Part shown: positions 28,695 to 30,426 of the stretch, piece by piece | Position numbering within the stretch: the first letter of the stretch is position 1 | How the letters are laid out: each line of letters opens with the position of its first letter | IMG/VR virus record: IMGVR_UViG_3300048672_000242 | Coordinates: 1-30,426 of that record | DNA length: 30,426 nt | Strand: one strand, 5' to 3' | From: a virus | Position numbers and translations under genes: made by a program | The notes under the pieces: model-generated | Database searches by the model: none | Told to the model about the DNA's origin: nothing | Seen by the model: only the letters and a program-made list of their open reading frames with translations

Positions 28695-30426
28695 GGCATG
28701 GTGAAATTGTAGTGGCTGACCAGATTGCTGGCCGCGTCATAATACGAATCCCACTTCACCGCGCCTGACGCATTGGCCGTGGTGTTGCTCCACCATGTTG
28801 TGATGTTGTTGGTGCCAATCGCGGCAACGGTTGGCGCGGTTGTAAGAATGGCGGCGCGGATGCCATTTGTCACGGTAATGGTGCTGCCAATCACCGTATT
28901 GCCCGCAAGATAGTTTGACCCTCCGCCAATCCACAGTCCCCAATAGGAAACAGTCGGTGTGTTCGTTTCTCCGCTGTAATAAAAGCCGTAGACGTTTTTG
29001 TTAGTCGCCGCACCGTTGAACTGTTGAGCATAGTAATGATAGAGCGTCGTGACCGTTCCACCGCCTGCTTCGGTTGGCAGGGATGCGAATGAATAGTAAT
29101 TGTTCAGAGTGCCCGCCGAACTCGGAGCCGAATACGTATTGCGAGCTTGAAAGCCCATCATGTGATCTTGCGCCGTGGCAGTAGTCATCGTGGCGAAGGC
29201 GTCGAATGACGCATAGGCTTTAGAATTGCGTTGGAAACTTGCGTTGTCACAGAAGCCATGCCCGTTTTCCGCAGCCCCTGCACCGGTATAGGCTTTGGTG
29301 TTGGCAAATGCAGGGCCAGTTGAATTGGCATCCAGCGTGCCGGACTTAAAATACTTCGCTCCTTGATTCTCGGCGCACTGAACCATGCCGGTCGCATAGA
29401 GCCAGTTGAAGTTTGTCAACAGTCCGACACCTCCCCCATTCAGCGTCCCGCCCAGCAGCGTCAAATTTCCATCACACACGAGGTTACTGGTCGCATAAAC
29501 CATCGGTTGAGCGAAGGCAGAGACTTGCTGATTGGTTCCGCCAATGGCGGATGACATCCAGATTCCGTAGAGCATTCCATTGGTAAAGCGGGTTACATCA
29601 CCGGTATCATTGGCCAACCAGATTCCTCCGCTGTTAGTAATCTTCCACGCAGACGCAGTGTTCGTGTATTGCGAGCCAGACCAAATATATCTACCAGCGT
29701 TGCCTGTGAAGTAGAGGACGTTCGTATCCGCCAATACGCACATCATCGGCAGACTCGCGACCGGCAGCTTGCCCTTGGCCGTGGAGAGGTTCACGTTGGT
29801 TCCGCCGCCAAGGTTGCCGTAAAATGCGAACGGACTATGCTTGCCAATGGTCACGGTGCCCAGCGATGCGTCAGCAAACAGGCCAAGCTCGCTCACGTCG
29901 TTGGTGATGCCGAAGAAGGTCTTCCACGAGTAGCCAGAGTTAACAGCCAACAATGGCGCGCCGACGCCACCGTAAATCGTGGTCTGGTTGGCAAGGTCAT
30001 TGAACATCTTGTAGCCCAGCCCGGCACTAGCCCCGGTGGACAGAACCGTGTTTGAAACCGTGAGCAGCCCGTGAATCGTCTGCGCGCCTGAGAAGGAATT
30101 GCCGCCGGCCAGCTTGGCGTAACCGTTCGTGAAGGACAGGTCAGTCGTGCCACCGTTCGCGGTGTTGTTCGTGTAGCCGTAACGCTGATTATCCTCAAAC
30201 GTCAGTCCCAGCCATGAGGCCGCAAGCTGACCGGCAATAGAATTACCTTTTGCGGATAGATGCGGGTCGCCAGGCGAATCAGGATAGGCGTAGTAACCAA
30301 GATTCGTCGCATTGGCTTTTGGATTGAGCAGACCATAAAAGTCGAGATAAGGTCGCCCCCACTTCTGCGCGAGCGTAAACATGCCCTCTCGCTGTTCCTT
30401 TGCGGCGGTGTAGTTGCCAGCCAAAC
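28691..30426 (-). CDS. tail fibre with C-terminal part of an SGNH/GDSL esterase domain (5' truncated)
   Basis: Open at the window edge; only the last roughly 577 residues are present. The N-terminal 80 residues visible include 'RPYLDFYGLLNP' and 'GDPHLSAKGNSIAGQLAASWLG', which is the DxxH block that ends SGNH/GDSL hydrolase domains and holds the catalytic Asp and His. The rest is a fibre: Gly/Thr/Asn-rich beta repeats (e.g. 'ANGGTTDLSFTNGYAKLAGG', 'GGGTNVNLSTAKGKLPVASL', 'GGTLNGGGVGLLTNFNWLYA'), typical of receptor-binding or depolymerase fibres. SGNH domains in phage fibres deacetylate capsular or O-antigen glycans. The catalytic Ser block lies outside the window. Confidence 0.75.
   Translation of the reverse strand, partial: LAGNYTAAKEQREGMFTLAQKWGRPYLDFYGLLNPKANATNLGYYAYPDSPGDPHLSAKGNSIAGQLAASWLGLTFEDNQRYGYTNNTANGGTTDLSFTNGYAKLAGGNSFSGAQTIHGLLTVSNTVLSTGASAGLGYKMFNDLANQTTIYGGVGAPLLAVNSGYSWKTFFGITNDVSELGLFADASLGTVTIGKHSPFAFYGNLGGGTNVNLSTAKGKLPVASLPMMCVLADTNVLYFTGNAGRYIWSGSQYTNTASAWKITNSGGIWLANDTGDVTRFTNGMLYGIWMSSAIGGTNQQVSAFAQPMVYATSNLVCDGNLTLLGGTLNGGGVGLLTNFNWLYATGMVQCAENQGAKYFKSGTLDANSTGPAFANTKAYTGAGAAENGHGFCDNASFQRNSKAYASFDAFATMTTATAQDHMMGFQARNTYSAPSSAGTLNNYYSFASLPTEAGGGTVTTLYHYYAQQFNGAATNKNVYGFYYSGETNTPTVSYWGLWIGGGSNYLAGNTVIGSTITVTNGIRAAILTTAPTVAAIGTNNITTWWSNTTANASGAVKWDSYYDAASNLVSHYNFTMP

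Overview
This window is part of a tailed-phage (Caudoviricetes) or prophage genome. It contains a phage recombination/replication module and a tail-assembly module. I see no rRNA, tRNA, ribosomal protein or housekeeping gene. The terminase, portal, major capsid, DNA polymerase, integrase and endolysin are not recognisable here, so the window is only part of the element. The right end cuts a tail-fibre gene and the left end may cut another small gene.

Host: most genes lack a strong Shine-Dalgarno sequence and start after A-rich leaders (e.g. before 10843, 12578, 17920, 27627). The lipoprotein at 28284-28694 carries a 'STN..TW' motif that I associate with Verrucomicrobiota surface proteins. I therefore suggest a Verrucomicrobiota or related host, as a low-confidence inference.

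Layout. (1) 152-16048, minus strand, read right to left: UvrD-like helicase, ribbon-helix-helix (RHH) repressor, zinc-ribbon protein, PD-(D/E)XK/Fe-S nuclease, Sak4-like RecA ATPase, Ala/Tyr-repeat protein, a possible ssDNA-binding-type protein, small nuclease-like protein, two SF2 helicases, DNA methyltransferase, Toprim primase-like protein, a TET-associated-type glycosyltransferase (TAGT), and a DUF1376 protein. Past the DUF1376 stop lies a compact iteron-like array. Stop/start overlaps (ATGA, GTGA) indicate tight operons. (2) 16049-16369, a divergent control region with two opposed promoters, each with a copy of the same palindromic operator in its 17-bp spacer. The same operator occurs twice in front of the RHH gene, which suggests a three-way repressor circuit. 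(3) 16370-18282, plus strand, four small genes of unknown function (one acidic, two Cys-rich) ending at a perfect 13-bp stem-loop. (4) 18425-30426, minus strand: tail fibre with the end of an SGNH esterase, lipoprotein, Fis-like HTH protein, membrane/lysis-type proteins, then head-tail joining and tail genes (gp10-like, terminator-like, tube-like, chaperone-position gene, tape measure, distal tail proteins).

How they work together (inference): the RHH protein probably controls transcription in both directions from the divergent region and its own synthesis. The leftward operon supplies recombination (nuclease + Sak4 + helicases), priming and DNA modification. The rightward cluster may be early host-takeover or accessory functions. 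A separate palindrome (arms around GTWACCT/AGGTAAC) occurs three times, once in frame inside the primase gene and twice at gene 3' ends.
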